Shown here: one piece after another, positions 27,981 through 39,812 of the stretch
How positions within the stretch are numbered: position 1 is the first letter of the stretch
Layout of the letters: each line of letters begins with the position of its first letter
From: Psoroptes ovis
Lineage: Eukaryota > Arthropoda > Arachnida > Sarcoptiformes > Psoroptidae
Assembly (NCBI GenBank): GCA_002943765.1
Contig: PQWQ01000004.1
Location: 62,001-126,000, forward strand
Direction: 5' to 3'
DNA length: 64,000 nucleotides
Notes under the pieces: generated by a model
What the model saw: only the letters and a program-made list of their open reading frames with translations
Database searches by the model: none
What the model was told of the DNA's origin: nothing
Made by a program: the position numbers and the translations under genes

Positions 27981-28681
27981 GGCTCCATGATTCGTGCTCG
28001 GTATACCAAGCCGAATTATTTGCTATTCTACAATCAATAAAATGGATTAATGGTCGGAAGGCTTCTGCCAAGATTTTGACCGACTCACACTCTGCCTTGC
28101 AAGCTTGTGCTTCTTTTCAAAATGGCGATAAGTTAATACATGAAATTCGAACCCTGATTGAATTCGGTCATGTATGCTTTAAATGGATTCCAGCACACAC
28201 CGGAATTATTGGTAACGAATTGGCTGACCAAATGGCGAAATTGGCCACGACGGCTGATTTTATTTCGTACAATTATAGTCCATTGTCATTCGCTAAGTCA
28301 ATATTGAAAAATATCTCGTTTTACAAATGGAATATGCGTTGGAATACTAGTTCAACAGCACTAGTTACAAAAAAATTCTTTCCATCGATCTACGACCGCT
28401 TGATGATAAATTTGGTTCCATGTTTCATCAAAACTCAATTTCTTACCGAGCATGGAAAATTTAAATTTTACCTGTATCGACTCGGTTTGACAGATTCGCC
28501 GGAGTGTTTCTGCGGACACCCTCGGCAGACGGTGTTCCATTTGCTGGGGGAATGTCCAAGGTTCGCCCTGGATCGACACCGGGTCGGACTGGACTCGCAA
28601 TCGGTGAACAATGTTCAGATCAGTCAATCCAATCTGATTGCATTGCAAGAACTCATGAAAATAATCTTTGTAAATTTGTAA
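27981..28681 (+). CDS. LINE ORF2 C-terminal fragment: RNase H and zinc knuckle
   Basis: About 233 codons of the C-terminal end of a retrotransposon polyprotein. RNase H signatures in order are QAEL (catalytic Glu), ILTDSHSAL (catalytic Asp), WIPAHTGIIGNELAD (His and the last Asp). The first catalytic Asp is missing because the copy is truncated. A tail follows with EHGKF...YLYRLGL and a cysteine/histidine knuckle CFC-x8-H-x4-C (PECFCG...FHLLGECPRF), typical of RNase H-bearing I-superfamily LINEs; the exact clade is not resolved. The open frame continues upstream through the adjacent MITE to a TTG at 27896, but no ATG starts it, so this is a chance fusion. The reverse transcriptase and endonuclease are absent, so the copy cannot be autonomous. 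GC content in the 3' half is well above the surroundings. Confidence 0.85.
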
Positions 28682-28803
28682 TGTTTTTGTATTTATTTTC
28701 TTTGTATTTGATTATTGATTTGTTAGTTTATTTTTTGTTATACCTCTATTAGAATAAGGCATAGAGGTTTGTAAAAAATTTTGTAAAAAAAAAAAAAAAA
28801 AAA
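27981..28803 (+). mobile_element. 5'-truncated non-LTR retrotransposon
   Basis: The element begins abruptly inside an RNase H coding region and ends in a poly(A) tract of about 19 bp (28785-28803). It is flanked by a 9-bp direct repeat, CCAATATTC, at 27972-27980 and 28805-28813; the first copy is the outer edge of the adjacent MITE. 5' truncation, poly(A) tail and target duplication are the hallmarks of LINE target-primed insertion. Just before the tail a short stem, CCTCTAT (28743-28749) with ATAGAGG (28761-28767), could be the 3' recognition hairpin. The reading frame is uninterrupted, which suggests a young copy. Confidence 0.88.
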
Positions 28804-29172
28804 CCCAATATTCACCACTTTCTCTTCCAAAAATAACGAAAATCTCTATTCAAATGTTCATAGTTTATTTAGATTCATATCATCATCATTATTATTATCA
28901 TTACACAACAAATAATTCATGTGTTATTATTATTATTATTATCTACGCATCATCATCATCATCATCTTAATCATCTTACTACTAATATTCAAACGACTAA
29001 TATTCCATTGCATTATTCATTGCTCATGAGTCTATTCATTCTCATACTCATTTCAAAATACATATCGTTTCGATCGATTGTTTTACCAATTCTCAGCCAT
29101 CGAAATGAATTGTATGCGGCAAAAATGATGATATTCGCAATGATTTTTATTTTCATTATTATTATTGAATTA

Positions 29173-29244
29173 GTTGTCCCAAAAGTTTTTGCCGTTTTTC
29201 AAAATTTTTTTTCATTCAAAAAATGGCAAAAACTTATGGGACAC
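29173..29244 (+). mobile_element. palindromic mariner-like MITE, subfamily A, decayed right end
   Basis: GTTGTCCCAAAAGTTTTTGCC on the left; the right arm GGCAAAAACTTATGGGACA is followed by CATATC instead of ACCTAA. Inner stem GCCGTTTTTC and AAAAAATGGC. TA precedes the left end. The outer few bases of both ends are lost. Confidence 0.8.
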
Positions 29245-29300
29245 ATATCTATTATATTATCTTTTATCATTAGTTATAATTGTTTTTTGTTTCTTTTTTT

Positions 29301-29301
<1 letters not shown>

Positions 29302-29336
<35 letters not shown>
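29302..29336. repeat. T35 homopolymer
   Basis: An uninterrupted run of 35 T, about 60 bp downstream of a MITE. On the minus strand it would read as poly(A), but no retroelement body is recognisable next to it. Confidence 0.9.
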
Positions 29337-29337
<1 letters not shown>

Positions 29338-29601
29338 ATAAGGTTCTGAATACTTTACTGATGATAATATTAGTAATAATATTAATGACACATTGTAAAG
29401 TGAACCCTTTATTTTATTTTATTTTTTGGTGACCAAAAAATAAAATAAAAATAATAATCACGAAAAAACAATAGAAATACAATGAATGAATGAATGATGC
29501 TAAAACAAAAATATTTCGTGATAATAATATGTGAACACAACTGTACAATGATATAATATACAGACAGATAATAGCACACATACAAAATTGATGCAAAACT
29601 A

Positions 29602-29682
29602 TTAGGCTGTCCTATAAGTTCTTGCCGTTTTTTCAAATGAAAAAATATGTAAAAAACGGCAAGAACTTATGGGACAACCCAA
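29602..29682 (-). mobile_element. palindromic mariner-like MITE, subfamily A
   Basis: TTAGGCTGTCCTATAAG to CTTATGGGACAACCCAA, TA on both sides. Inner stem GCCGTTTTTTC with AAAAAACGGC around a short A-rich loop, reverse orientation relative to 17123. Confidence 0.9.
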
Positions 29683-30092
29683 TATTTTTGTTTCAAGTCT
29701 ATTTTTTTTTCTATTTTTTGAAAATTTGTCTAAAAATTTGACATAATTACATTTGGTCCAGTGTAATTTCGAACATTTTTTTTGTTGGGGTTTACCTGAT
29801 AATTTACCTGATAATTATGAATTTAATTAAATCATAACAAAAGAAACTTCTTTTTTAAAAAGTCCAAAAATGAAACAATTTTCCCGAACATTTTTGTTGG
29901 ACAAATTGTTTGTTTGTTTGTTTGTTTTTAATTAAAAAAAAACTTTAAACTTTAAACTACCAGAGATGAATGAATGAATGAATAAATGAATGGATGCTTT
30001 GAAATTTTCAATTTTCAAAAAATGAAAAATATTCGGCCAAAAAAAATTATTATTTATGAAATGATAATCAATTTTCTTTCGAAAAAAATTCA

Positions 30093-30174
30093 AAGGGTTG
30101 TCCGCAAAGTTTTCCACCGGTTATATTCGTAACAAATCAATTAAAAAATCGGTAAGAACTTTGCGGACAACCAA
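30093..30174 (-). mobile_element. palindromic mariner-like MITE, subfamily B, compensated stem
   Basis: GGGTTGTCCGCAAAGTT pairs exactly with AACTTTGCGGACAACC. GCAAAG/CTTTGC is a private version of the usual GAAAAG/CTTTTC or GATAAG/CTTATC stem, changed consistently on both arms. The TA flanks are degraded. Inner arms CACCGGTTATAT and AAAATCGGT. Confidence 0.85.
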
Positions 30175-30390
30175 ATATATTTGAAAGGGTATTCAAATAA
30201 TGAGAAAAAAAAGCGAAAAAGTTTTAAAATTCTATTCGTAATCAAAATTTATCCCAGAAAAATAAAAAATTGTTGTCCGCTTTTCCAAATTTCCAAAAAT
30301 TATGTAACAAAATTTGTGAATTTTTTTTTTGTTTTTTTTTTGTTTCATTGTCAATGTTACCATTGTGATTTCATATATATAATGTATTTA

Positions 30391-30551
30391 CAGGGTTTCA
30401 AGTTTTAATTCGGGATTTTAAAATTGATTTTCGTAGTTTTGAAATTGAATTTCATAATTTTGAATGTAATTTTTAATTGTACAATTACGAAAATAAACTT
30501 GAAAACTACGAAAATCAATTTCAAAATTACGAATTTAAACTTGAAACCCTG
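30391..30551. mobile_element. 161-bp TA-flanked fold-back element
   Basis: The left end CAGGGTTTCAAGTTT is matched by AAACTTGAAACCCTG at the right end. Complementarity continues with few mismatches for about 50 bp, including ATTGATTTTCGTAGTTTT and its complement. TA lies immediately outside both ends (30389-30390 and 30552-30553), as expected for a Tc1/mariner-type target duplication. Internally the arms are built from a roughly 20-bp motif related to TTTCGTAGTTTTGAAATTGA. It is unrelated to the GGTTGTCC family and has no coding capacity. Confidence 0.78.
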
Positions 30552-31258
30552 TAAAAATAATACTAACATGTGTACACAAACATAAAGTGTTGAAAGAGTT
30601 GAAAGAATTTTTTTGAAAAAATTGAAAATTTTGCCAAATATAAAAATATAATCAGATTATCATTATTGTTTTAAATGATTTTGACACTTTCGAGTAAAAA
30701 AAATGGTGTAAAATGGGTTGTAGTTTAGTAATGGCAGTCAATTTTCATTATTATTATTATTACAATCAATATTAACAAAATTAACACTGTTTAACCCTTT
30801 ATATTTTTTTTTTTTTTTTTGTTGAAATGTTTCATGTGTGACATTTTTTTTTAAATATTTTCTCTTTTCCAATTTTTTTTTTACATAGTTTTCCAAGTGT
30901 TAAACAACTACAACGGCATATATAATTAATGGCATTAAGTAAACAAATTTGAACTTTTTTTTCGAATGTCATTTCAACTATTTTAACTGTGTTCACTCTA
31001 CTAATAACGTTTCACTAAAAAAAAAAGATTGTAAATGTGTTGTTTTGAAATGAAATGGCGTCAAAATAGTCGTGACATTTTTCGAGACAAAAAAAAAAAG
31101 ACTACAACTCTACTCTTATACACTCTTTACAAACCTTTTTTTTTCAAAATGAAAATTTGTCATTGATTCTGTCAGATGTTTTTCAAATGCTTACACTTTT
31201 AGTGTAATCATTTGTCTGTGTGACCATTTGTTTGTTTGTCTGTGTGAATGTGTATATA

Positions 31259-31341
31259 TTAGGTTGTCCGATAAGTTGTTGCCGATTTTCTCATAATTTC
31301 TTAACGATATAAGCGGCAAAAACTTTTCGGACAACATCTAA
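31259..31341 (+). mobile_element. palindromic mariner-like MITE, subfamily B
   Basis: TTAGGTTGTCCGATAAG to CTTTTCGGACAACATCTAA; the right tip carries two extra bases. Core GCCGATTTTCTCATAATTTC with AAGCGGC. TA on both sides. Confidence 0.88.
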
Positions 31342-31923
31342 TATATCTACACTGAATCAAGTGGAGAAAAATATGTCCCATGTGATTAAACATTGCTGCA
31401 TGCATTAGATTTTTAATTTTTTTTGAGAAATGAAAAGCTTCAAATAGAAATAAATTTTCAACACAATGTAACACATTTTTTGTCAAAGATATATTCACTG
31501 TCTGTGAAAACATTTCGATAGATTTCAATTTTGAAAAATTGAATGTTTCTTTTTTCAAATTGAATTTCAATCAATCAATCAATCAGTTTATCAATAATCA
31601 CATCTTTCTTTTTTTGATCAATAAATCGATCTAAGATTTAGAGAAGAATTTTTGTCCAAGAAAAAAGAACCAAATCCGTGAAAGGTTCCGAAAAAAATAC
31701 CAGAAAATCAATAAAATCAAAATCATTTCAAATAATGGCTTTACGAATGGCTTCCAATGAAAATGTCCCATTGAAATCTAAATTTTCAATTAACAAACGA
31801 TTTCAAAGAGAAACATTGCCCAAAGAATATTTGTGTTTAATCGAATAATATGTTTGTCTGTATTCGAAAGAATATCCATTTCTGCTTGATGTAAACATTG
31901 TTTTAAGTTGATTCATGATAATA

Positions 31924-32003
31924 TTATGTTGTCCCATAAGTTTTTGCCGATTTTTTAATAATTTTCTACGATATAACCGACAAGAACTTATGGGACAACC
32001 CAA
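31924..32003 (+). mobile_element. palindromic mariner-like MITE, subfamily B
   Basis: TTATGTTGTCCCATAAG to CTTATGGGACAACCCAA, TA on both sides. Core GCCGATTTTTTAATAATTTTC and ATAACCGAC. It combines subfamily-A-type outer tips with a B core. Confidence 0.88.
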
Positions 32004-32728
32004 TAATAATAATAATTATAACAAGTAAACGATTCAAAACAATGTTTTTTCAAATGTGTTTAATTAATGAGCTAGAGCTATTATGCACATGCACATGTTT
32101 ATTTTATTATTCAAATCCTATGGTCATTTTTACTATTTTCTTTGAAACTGTAAAAATTATTATTATTCCAACGTAGAAATGAAATGCAATCAATTTGATT
32201 CCGGATAGAATTAATTGAGAAATCCATTTGATGAACGATTGAACAAGATCGGACAGAATATCCGAAACAAAACTAATACAAAACTAATTCAAAGATCCAA
32301 ATCATTTGGATGAGACACATTATTTCCAATTTTCTCGTTTGTTTTTAATTTAAAATATAAATTTTAATTGCCATTTTTTCAAACATTCTTGCGAGGAAAT
32401 TTCTGCTGTTTCTTCCAGGAATTTTCTCTCAGCAAACAACCAATGTGTTCTAGTTTTCTATAGTCCAATTTTGAGCAACCAGAGCAGAAAAACAACAAAA
32501 ACAAAAACAAATCTAATAATTGAATTGAATTTTGTCAAAAATAAAAATAAATAAAAATAAAAATTTTTAATGTCAATTGCGTGACAAGCTTTAAATAAGG
32601 CTTAAACAATGCAGCAAAGACAGCATTGAATATGAAATAAACAAAAAGAAAATGAAAGATTTAAATGAACTTTTTCAAAAAAAAAAAAAAAAAACTTTCA
32701 ATTAATGTTTCTAAATGTTTGTATATTT

Positions 32729-32750
32729 GTGTGTGTGTGTGTGTGTGTGT
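32729..32750. repeat. (GT)11 microsatellite
   Basis: An uninterrupted GT run of 22 bp. Confidence 0.95.
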
Positions 32751-33977
32751 ATGAGAGTAAATACACATTTGATTTATCCATCAAAAGTGTAATACAAATA
32801 CAATTTCTTATGTTTGAAATCTTTGAATAAACAAACAAACAAACACAAAAAAATCAAAATAGAAAAACTAAATCATCATAACAAAATATGTGGAAAATAA
32901 ACTTTTTTTTCCCATTAAACCAATTTTTTCCATTTCTCAATTGTATTATCCTTGCTGATGATTTATTAATTTATTTGTTCAAGAATATTCTGAACCATAA
33001 GAAAAAAAAAACTACTTGAAAATTGGTCAAATTGTTGACATTTTTTTTTTGACACTTATTTCAATGAATGACTGAAGAATGTAATCGATTTCTTCAACAC
33101 AAAAATGAAAAAAATGCAACCATTTAACATCAACATTGATATATATCTACAATACTTATTCATACTCAAATAATATTTATCGAAATGTATATTATTGTTG
33201 GTAGAGATATAAGAATATTATGTCATTGAAATCAATGACAATTCTTTGATAAAAAAAAATTGATAAAATTCAAAAAATTCAAAAAAAATCAATGATCAAT
33301 GCATCATTGGTGAAAATGATAAAACGTTTCAATGCATTGTGAACACTAAAAATCAACCAAAGATGATTGGCGCCTTTTGAATTTTTGAATTTGTGTAAAA
33401 TGAATAAAATTGAAATTTTCTTAATTTTCTTTAAGAAAATTAAGCAAAAACTCTAATTACAAAGCGACAAACACTCATTGTCAAACTCTACTATGAGTTG
33501 AAATACTCATTTAAAAAAAAAATGAAAAGGCAAAGGCCTTTGCTTTTTTTTCCCATTTTTTTCTGATTTTTTTTTCCTGATTAACTTGAAATCTAAAATT
33601 CAAATTTTTTTAAATATTTATTATATATGCATACACGCAAATGTCAAATAATCAAATAATCGAAATTGAAATTGAAATTTCATTTTCGATTATTTATTTT
33701 TTACATTTGTCAAAATTATAAATATTTTTCATGAATATCAAAAAATGAATAAATCTCAAGAACTTTTGTCTATCGACATTTATTTATTCATATTTTTTTT
33801 TTCTACATTTGAAATCATTTAAATGTGAAATCAAAGCAAAAAAAAAAATTCAACACAAAGAAAACCAAATAAGCCAAAAACAAAAAAAAAAAAGAATCCG
33901 AAAAGAATTGAACGCCCTGTACCTAGAAAATGTATGTATGTATTGATATTTTGATTATTTGACAAATATATTTTCAA

Positions 33978-34056
33978 TTAAGTTGTCCCATAAGTTCTTG
34001 TTGGTTATATCGTTGAATATCATTGAAAAAACGGCAAGAACTTATCGGACAACCTA
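33978..34056 (-). mobile_element. palindromic mariner-like MITE, subfamily B
   Basis: TTAAGTTGTCCCATAAG to CTTATCGGACAACCTA. The left inner arm TTGGTTATATCG is degenerate against AAAAACGGC on the right. Reverse orientation by the TATATCGTT loop motif. Confidence 0.85.
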
Positions 34057-35425
34057 TTATTTTCAAATATTATAATCATCATAATGATAATATTGACAAT
34101 TGTCAAAATGAAATGAAATATGTACAGAAAAAAAAATCTAAATTATGTAATTGGAGCAAAACTAGCTTCGAATACAATCAAACATTGAATGGTATTTTAT
34201 CAGTGAAATTATTATTATTATTATTATTATTGGTACCATCAAATCATTTTGTGTGTATGTGATCAATAATAAAAATTCAAATATAAATGTAATTTTTGAA
34301 AAATTGTCTCTGTGGGTGTGTATGTGTGTGTTTATGTGTGTATTTGTGTGTGTTTAAGCATAAATAAATATCATTAAAAATATGAAAATTATAACATTTG
34401 AATTTGTGACAATAATAATAATAATGAAATTATATTTTTTTCTGGTTTTCTTCCATCTATAGCCATTAAACACTAATATTTTGGTTGAAAGCTCAAAAAA
34501 AAAAAAAAAAATCAAAAATTTAAAATTCTAATTAGTTTTTTTTCTCTGCATGGTGTTTTTCATCATTTGCCCGAGAAAATTTCCGAAAATTTCCCCGGCA
34601 ATTTTCTCGGTATCTATTTGATTTGAATTGCCCTTAATAATTTTGAAAAAATTAAACATTCGAAAATCAATGTTTTTGATGATTCTATTTTTCTGTGAAT
34701 GAATGTTTGATCAAAATAAATGAAAATCATATTTCATAATTATTATTATTATTATTTCCATGTTTGTATGTTTCGACCATAAAAATTCATGTTAAATTGT
34801 CTTTGACTGAAATTTATTTGAAATTTTTCAAAAAAATTGAATAATTCAATCGATTAGACCCTGAAAAAAATGCGATTTTATTCTTTTCTTTTTTCGGTGA
34901 ATACCATAATCTGAATGTGCATTTTATGTACTGCGGCACTGTACACACACACACCATAACACATTACACATTTAAAAAAACAAAAACATTAATATTCAGT
35001 CATTTTCCGGTATTTTTTTCCAGTATTTCTCCGATACAGTCAGATATACATTTGTGTGTTAATGTGTGCAAATGTTAACACACACAAATGTGTGTGTGTG
35101 TGTGTGTAATGCAGCGGCTTATCTCTATTCGACGTACGAAAATGGATATTTTCTTTTGTTTTTACATTTTGAAAATCGATTATGATGCACATATACACAC
35201 ACACATATATGAATAAATAAACGTTTTCATGTTCAAATGTTCAAATGTTTTAAAATGAACATTATTATTATTATTATTATTATTATTCATGAATGATTAT
35301 GAAAATCAAAATTATAATCACAAAAAAAAAAATGATGTTTCATTCCGTTTCATTCCGAATTTCGGATTCAATAGATAAAAGAAATGAAAATGAAAAAAAT
35401 AACATTAACACACGCAAACATATTA

Positions 35426-35504
35426 TTAGGTTGTCCGAAAAGTTTTTGCCGATTATTTTGTAGGGAATCAAGGGAAAATTGGCAAAAACTTTTCGGACAA
35501 TCTG
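35426..35504 (-). mobile_element. palindromic mariner-like MITE, subfamily B
   Basis: TTAGGTTGTCCGAAAAG to CTTTTCGGACAATCTG; the outer stem is perfect over GTCCGAAAAGTTTTTGCC. Core GCCGATTATTTTGTAGGG and GAAAATTGGC, reverse orientation. TA precedes the element; the right tip has decayed. Confidence 0.88.
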
Positions 35505-35703
35505 CAATTATGGCCGTCGTTATGCCGTTTTTAAAATTAATTTCACTTCCTAATAATAATAATAATAATAATAATATCAAAATGAGAATCGATAGTATTT
35601 TCAAACATTTTGAAACTGAAAAAAATTCAATTCAAATTGATTGACCAATTGATTGTGTGTGTGCGAATGACCAAAAATATGTGATTTTGTCTGTGTTTTT
35701 CTC

Positions 35704-35785
35704 TTAGGTTGTCCCATAAGTTCTTGCCGTTTTATAAATATTTTTTTTCATTCAAAAAACGGCAAGAACTTATGGGACAATCTGA
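35704..35785 (+). mobile_element. palindromic mariner-like MITE, subfamily A
   Basis: TTAGGTTGTCCCATAAGTTC to GAACTTATGGGACAATCTG. Inner stem GCCGTTTTAT and AAAAAACGGC with a T-rich loop. It lies about 200 bp from the subfamily-B copy at 35426. Confidence 0.88.
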
Positions 35786-36231
35786 AAATAAATGCTTCAT
35801 TGTTTCACTATTTTAGCCATTCGAATTTTTTTTTTTTTTTTTTGGCCAATTCATATTGTTATGCTCATTCATATATATTTTTTAAGGTTTTTTTTGTTTA
35901 AATACACGCAAACATTCAAAGGTCAAATTCGTGATTTTCGTTTTTTTATTTTTTCGATTTATGAATGTTTTGATTCTGGTTAACCGTTTTTATTTTTATT
36001 TTTTGAGCCAAACATAAACGTTTGTAGACTAATAAAACTTTGGTTTTTATCAATTTATTTCATATAAATTTTGAATGAAACAAGAATGGTTTGGCCAAAA
36101 CGAAAATATTTTTGTTTATTTGTACAAGTACAGTTTATTCAATATATTTTCCTGGTTTTTTTTTCTTGCCACAAACAAACAAACAAACAAATAAATAAAT
36201 AGATTAAAACAATTGAAATCATTCATCTATA

Positions 36232-36313
36232 TTAGGTTGTCCGAAAAGTTTTTGCCGATTTTTTTTCAATAATTTTCTACGATATAATCGGCAAAAACTT
36301 TATGGACAACTTG
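36232..36313 (+). mobile_element. palindromic mariner-like MITE, subfamily B
   Basis: TTAGGTTGTCCGAAAAG to CTTTATGGACAACTTG. Core GCCGATTTTTTTTCAATAA and ATAATCGGC. TA precedes the element. Confidence 0.87.
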
Positions 36314-36471
36314 ATGTTTTTTTTAGTGTATCATTTTTTTTGTGTGTAATTTTTTTTTTTTTTTTTTTTTTGATCATTCAGATCATAGATATGATATGGT
36401 TTTGGTTGTAAGATTTGATTATATAAGAGAGAGAGAGAGAGGAAAAAGTTGAGCAAATAACTGAAAAAGTA

Positions 36472-36553
36472 TTGGGCTGTCCTGAAAGTTATTGCCAATT
36501 TTTTAATTATTTTCTAACGATATAACCGGCTAAAAACTTTTCGGACAGCCTAA
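36472..36553 (+). mobile_element. palindromic mariner-like MITE, subfamily B
   Basis: TTGGGCTGTCCTGAAAG to CTTTTCGGACAGCCTAA, TA on both sides. GGCTGTCC pairs with GGACAGCC, so the changed C is compensated on the other arm. Core GCCAATTTTTTAATTATTTTC and ATAACCGGC. Confidence 0.9.
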
Positions 36554-37299
36554 TATAACTGTAATATTGTATAAATGATGATGAAATTGTATTATTATTA
36601 TTATTATTAACAACAATAAACAAATATATATTTACTTATTTATTTATTTTGATATCAATTTTATTGATCTATTTATTTATTCATTTATTTTATTATCATA
36701 TCAATTTATGTGTTCACCTACGCGTACAAATACAAATAATAAAATTTTTTTTTTTACATGTATTGATCGTATCGAGATATATATTATTTGACTAAAATGC
36801 ACATATATGCATCGATGAATGAATGAATGAATGAAGAGAACACACCCAAAAAATAAAATATGAAATATGAATTTTTTTTTTGATAAATTTTAGATGGCTA
36901 ATGATTCGATTCATTATTGAAATGAATCAAGAATGTGAATATGATCACACATCACAAATGTGAATATACAGTCTATTCTATTACATTCCATTCTATTTTA
37001 TCTACTTTTGAAAGAATTGTAAATTTTCACACTTTTTATTGCACAGAACATTTCAGTGAAGCATGTTATGTAGTGTGTATATTTCAAAACGAAACAATGA
37101 TAATAATTTTTCCGAAATATTTTTTGTTTTCACACATAAATAACATAAAATGCCCATATCAACTCATTTGATCATATTAATTCAATCATCATTCATTCTT
37201 TTTCGTGTATTTCATTTTATTTCATGAACACAAATACACTGATACTGAGCCAAATTTTTTTTTTTCATGATGAAAAATTGGGTTCAAATATTTAATTCA

Positions 37300-37382
37300 T
37301 TAGGTTGTCCGCGAAAGTTTTTGCCGATTTTCTAATTATTTTCCGACGATATAACCTCGCAAAAACTTTTCGGACAATCTAA
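37300..37382 (+). mobile_element. palindromic mariner-like MITE, subfamily B
   Basis: TTAGGTTGTCCGCGAAAG to CTTTTCGGACAATCTAA. Core GCCGATTTTCTAATTATTTTC and ATAACCTCGC. CA precedes and TA follows the element. Confidence 0.87.
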
Positions 37383-37500
37383 TACATGACTTAGATAATG
37401 AAAAAGTACCATGAAATATCATCAAAACGTATAATAATAATAATAATCATTATCATTTACATTGTTATTGTACTGAGTGGTATTGCATTTATCATCATCA

Positions 37501-37502
<2 letters not shown>

Positions 37503-37533
<31 letters not shown>

Positions 37534-37534
37534 A
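37503..37534. repeat. (GAT)n microsatellite
   Basis: A GAT/ATG trinucleotide run of about 32 bp, preceded by a complementary ATCATCATT motif, so the pair forms a small fold-back. Confidence 0.85.
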
Positions 37535-37817
37535 TTACACATAAATAAAATCAAATTGTTATTCTTTAAGATAGATGGAATAATAAAAAAAAAATCCTTT
37601 CCTTTGAAAATAACAAATTCATTTCATTCGAATGAAATGAATTGAATATTATTAGGGCTATTGTTATATAAAAAAAAAATATTCAGGTGAGATATAAAAA
37701 TGAATCTAAACAATGATAATAAATGTATTGTTATTATGTCGTTTCGTATTAAATATATTCTTGATAATGATAATAATGATAATATTCGAATGATAATAAT
37801 AAATACATCATAATATA

Positions 37818-37899
37818 CATAGGTTGTCCGAAAAGTTTTTTACCGATTATATCGTAAGAAATCATGAAAAAATCGGCAAAAACTTTTCGGACGCTGTAA
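37818..37899 (-). mobile_element. palindromic mariner-like MITE, subfamily B, decayed right tip
   Basis: ATAGGTTGTCCGAAAAG on the left; CTTTTCGGACGCTGTAATA on the right, where the usual ACAACC tip is altered. Core ACCGATTATATCGTAAG and AAAAATCGGC, reverse orientation. Confidence 0.85.
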
Positions 37900-39130
37900 T
37901 ATATTCTTTTATTATTATTTTTATGAATATCTGGTTTACCGGTGAAAAGAAAAATAATCATCAAATGATAATGGAATTGAAAAATTCAATTCTTCAATAA
38001 TCTATTGTAATCTCTCTCTGTCTCTCTGTTTGTTGTATATATCATTTGTTTAGGATCTAAAATCTATGTGAGGTTATAGATATCATTATTATTATTATTA
38101 TTATCATTTATTACCTTGAAAAATTCCATTTTTTTTTTTTTTTTGCAAATCTTTAAATGATGATGATTCAATCTTTGATTATTTTCATTTTTTTGAATCG
38201 AAATATGTTTTTTTTTTTGTTCGTAAATCATAGTTCAATGGTCGAAAAATTGTTTTCGCAAAAAAAAAATTGTTTCCCGAATTTCAATTGTTCAATTGTT
38301 CAATAGAAAAACATATTTTTTTTCCATTCACTATTTCAATATGAATACAATAATATTCCATGTGACAAACTTGCTTGAAATTTTTTTTAAATTTGAAATA
38401 GAGAATATTCAAATATATGATTATTTCATTTTATTTTATTTTTCAAAGTAAAATACGTTAAAACTAATCAAAATTTGTATTGAAATTTTCAATTTTTCAC
38501 AGAATTTCATTTCGATTCAAAAAAAAAAAAACACCAGGAAATCGAATGGAAAAATTGGCGGCAAAGAAATTGATGACGAAACAATTTCATGAAATGAATT
38601 TTAATCACTGATGACGACATTACCACAGTGCTAAATAGTGCTAAAATATTTTTCATTTTTACCCATGAAATTTTTATAATTTGACATCGGAAATTATAAA
38701 AATTTATCATCAAATGAATATCAACATAAATTTGTACACATGACGCACACACAAACTACAAATTATAATAATAATAATAATGGTAAGTTTTTGAAAATTA
38801 TCATTTTTTCAAATTTTTATCATTTTTATCATTTTTTCCTTTTTTTTGACCATGAAAAATGGATTTTTGACAGTCCATTTGAATAATTGTGCAATAATGA
38901 ATGAATATTTCATGCTAATATTTGAATGAATGAATGAATGAATGAATATGAAACAAACAAATGAAATACTTTCACCCGAAAATTTATGATTATTATTTAG
39001 ACAATCATTATTTACACAGCAACAAATATGCTCACATATTAAGAGATATATTCATTTCATCTATCGAATATATATTATGATTACATAATTTGTGAATTAA
39101 TTTCATGGTCACATTATATATATATATATA

Positions 39131-39211
39131 TTAGATTGTCCGAAAAGTTTTTGTCGATTATATCGTAGGAGATCATAAGAAAATCGGCAAGAACTTATCG
39201 GACAACCCTAA
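39131..39211 (-). mobile_element. palindromic mariner-like MITE, subfamily B
   Basis: TTAGATTGTCCGAAAAG to CTTATCGGACAACCCTAA, TA on both sides. The outer stem is mosaic (AAAAG against TTATC). Core GTCGATTATATCGTAGG and GAAAATCGGC, reverse orientation. Confidence 0.9.
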
Positions 39212-39732
39212 TATATTTGCTATTAGATAATTCACTTTGATATTTATTGAAATTTTTATTTCATTCGATTTTTTTTTTTTTTTTTTTTGGTGATTTGCCA
39301 TTGAAAATACCAATCAATTATCTTCATTTTTTTTGGCAGTAAAAATGTATTTTTTATCTTAATGCATACACATATATCTGGTATATTTAAATCAAAAAAG
39401 AAAAACCATATCTTAAGATGCTGCTTATTTAATACTGCTCAAACTTTAACATTTCTGATTTTTTTGATTTTGATTTGATTTCAAGTAAATAAATAAATGT
39501 CGAAATTTATATCAGACTAAAACAGGCATCAACAACAACAACACACCTTGAACCTTTTAAATTATTGAAACGTTTTTTTCGATAAAAAAAAAACTTTAAT
39601 AAACTTGAATGAACAACACATGTAAAACTGATAATAATAATAATAATAATAATATTTATATGTCATTTATTGAAGCATATCAAACATAAAATAAGCATAT
39701 AAAAGCATCTAATCCGATTGTTTGTATATATA

Positions 39733-39812
39733 TTAAGTTGTCCTATAAGTTCTTGCCGATTTTACAATAATTTTCTACGATATAACCGACAAGAACTTAT
39801 GGGACAATTCAA
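39733..39812 (+). mobile_element. palindromic mariner-like MITE, subfamily B
   Basis: TTAAGTTGTCCTATAAG to CTTATGGGACAATTCAA. Core GCCGATTTTACAATAATTTTC and ATAACCGAC. TA precedes the element. Confidence 0.88.

Noticed and set aside
27700..28071. Minus-strand 123-codon ORF across MITE and LINE
   Set aside because: It is the complement of the palindromic MITE and the RNase H coding sequence, an antisense shadow.
28361..28752. Other-frame ORFs over the LINE fragment
   Set aside because: Shadows of the RNase H/zinc-knuckle frame; the sense frame has the catalytic motifs.
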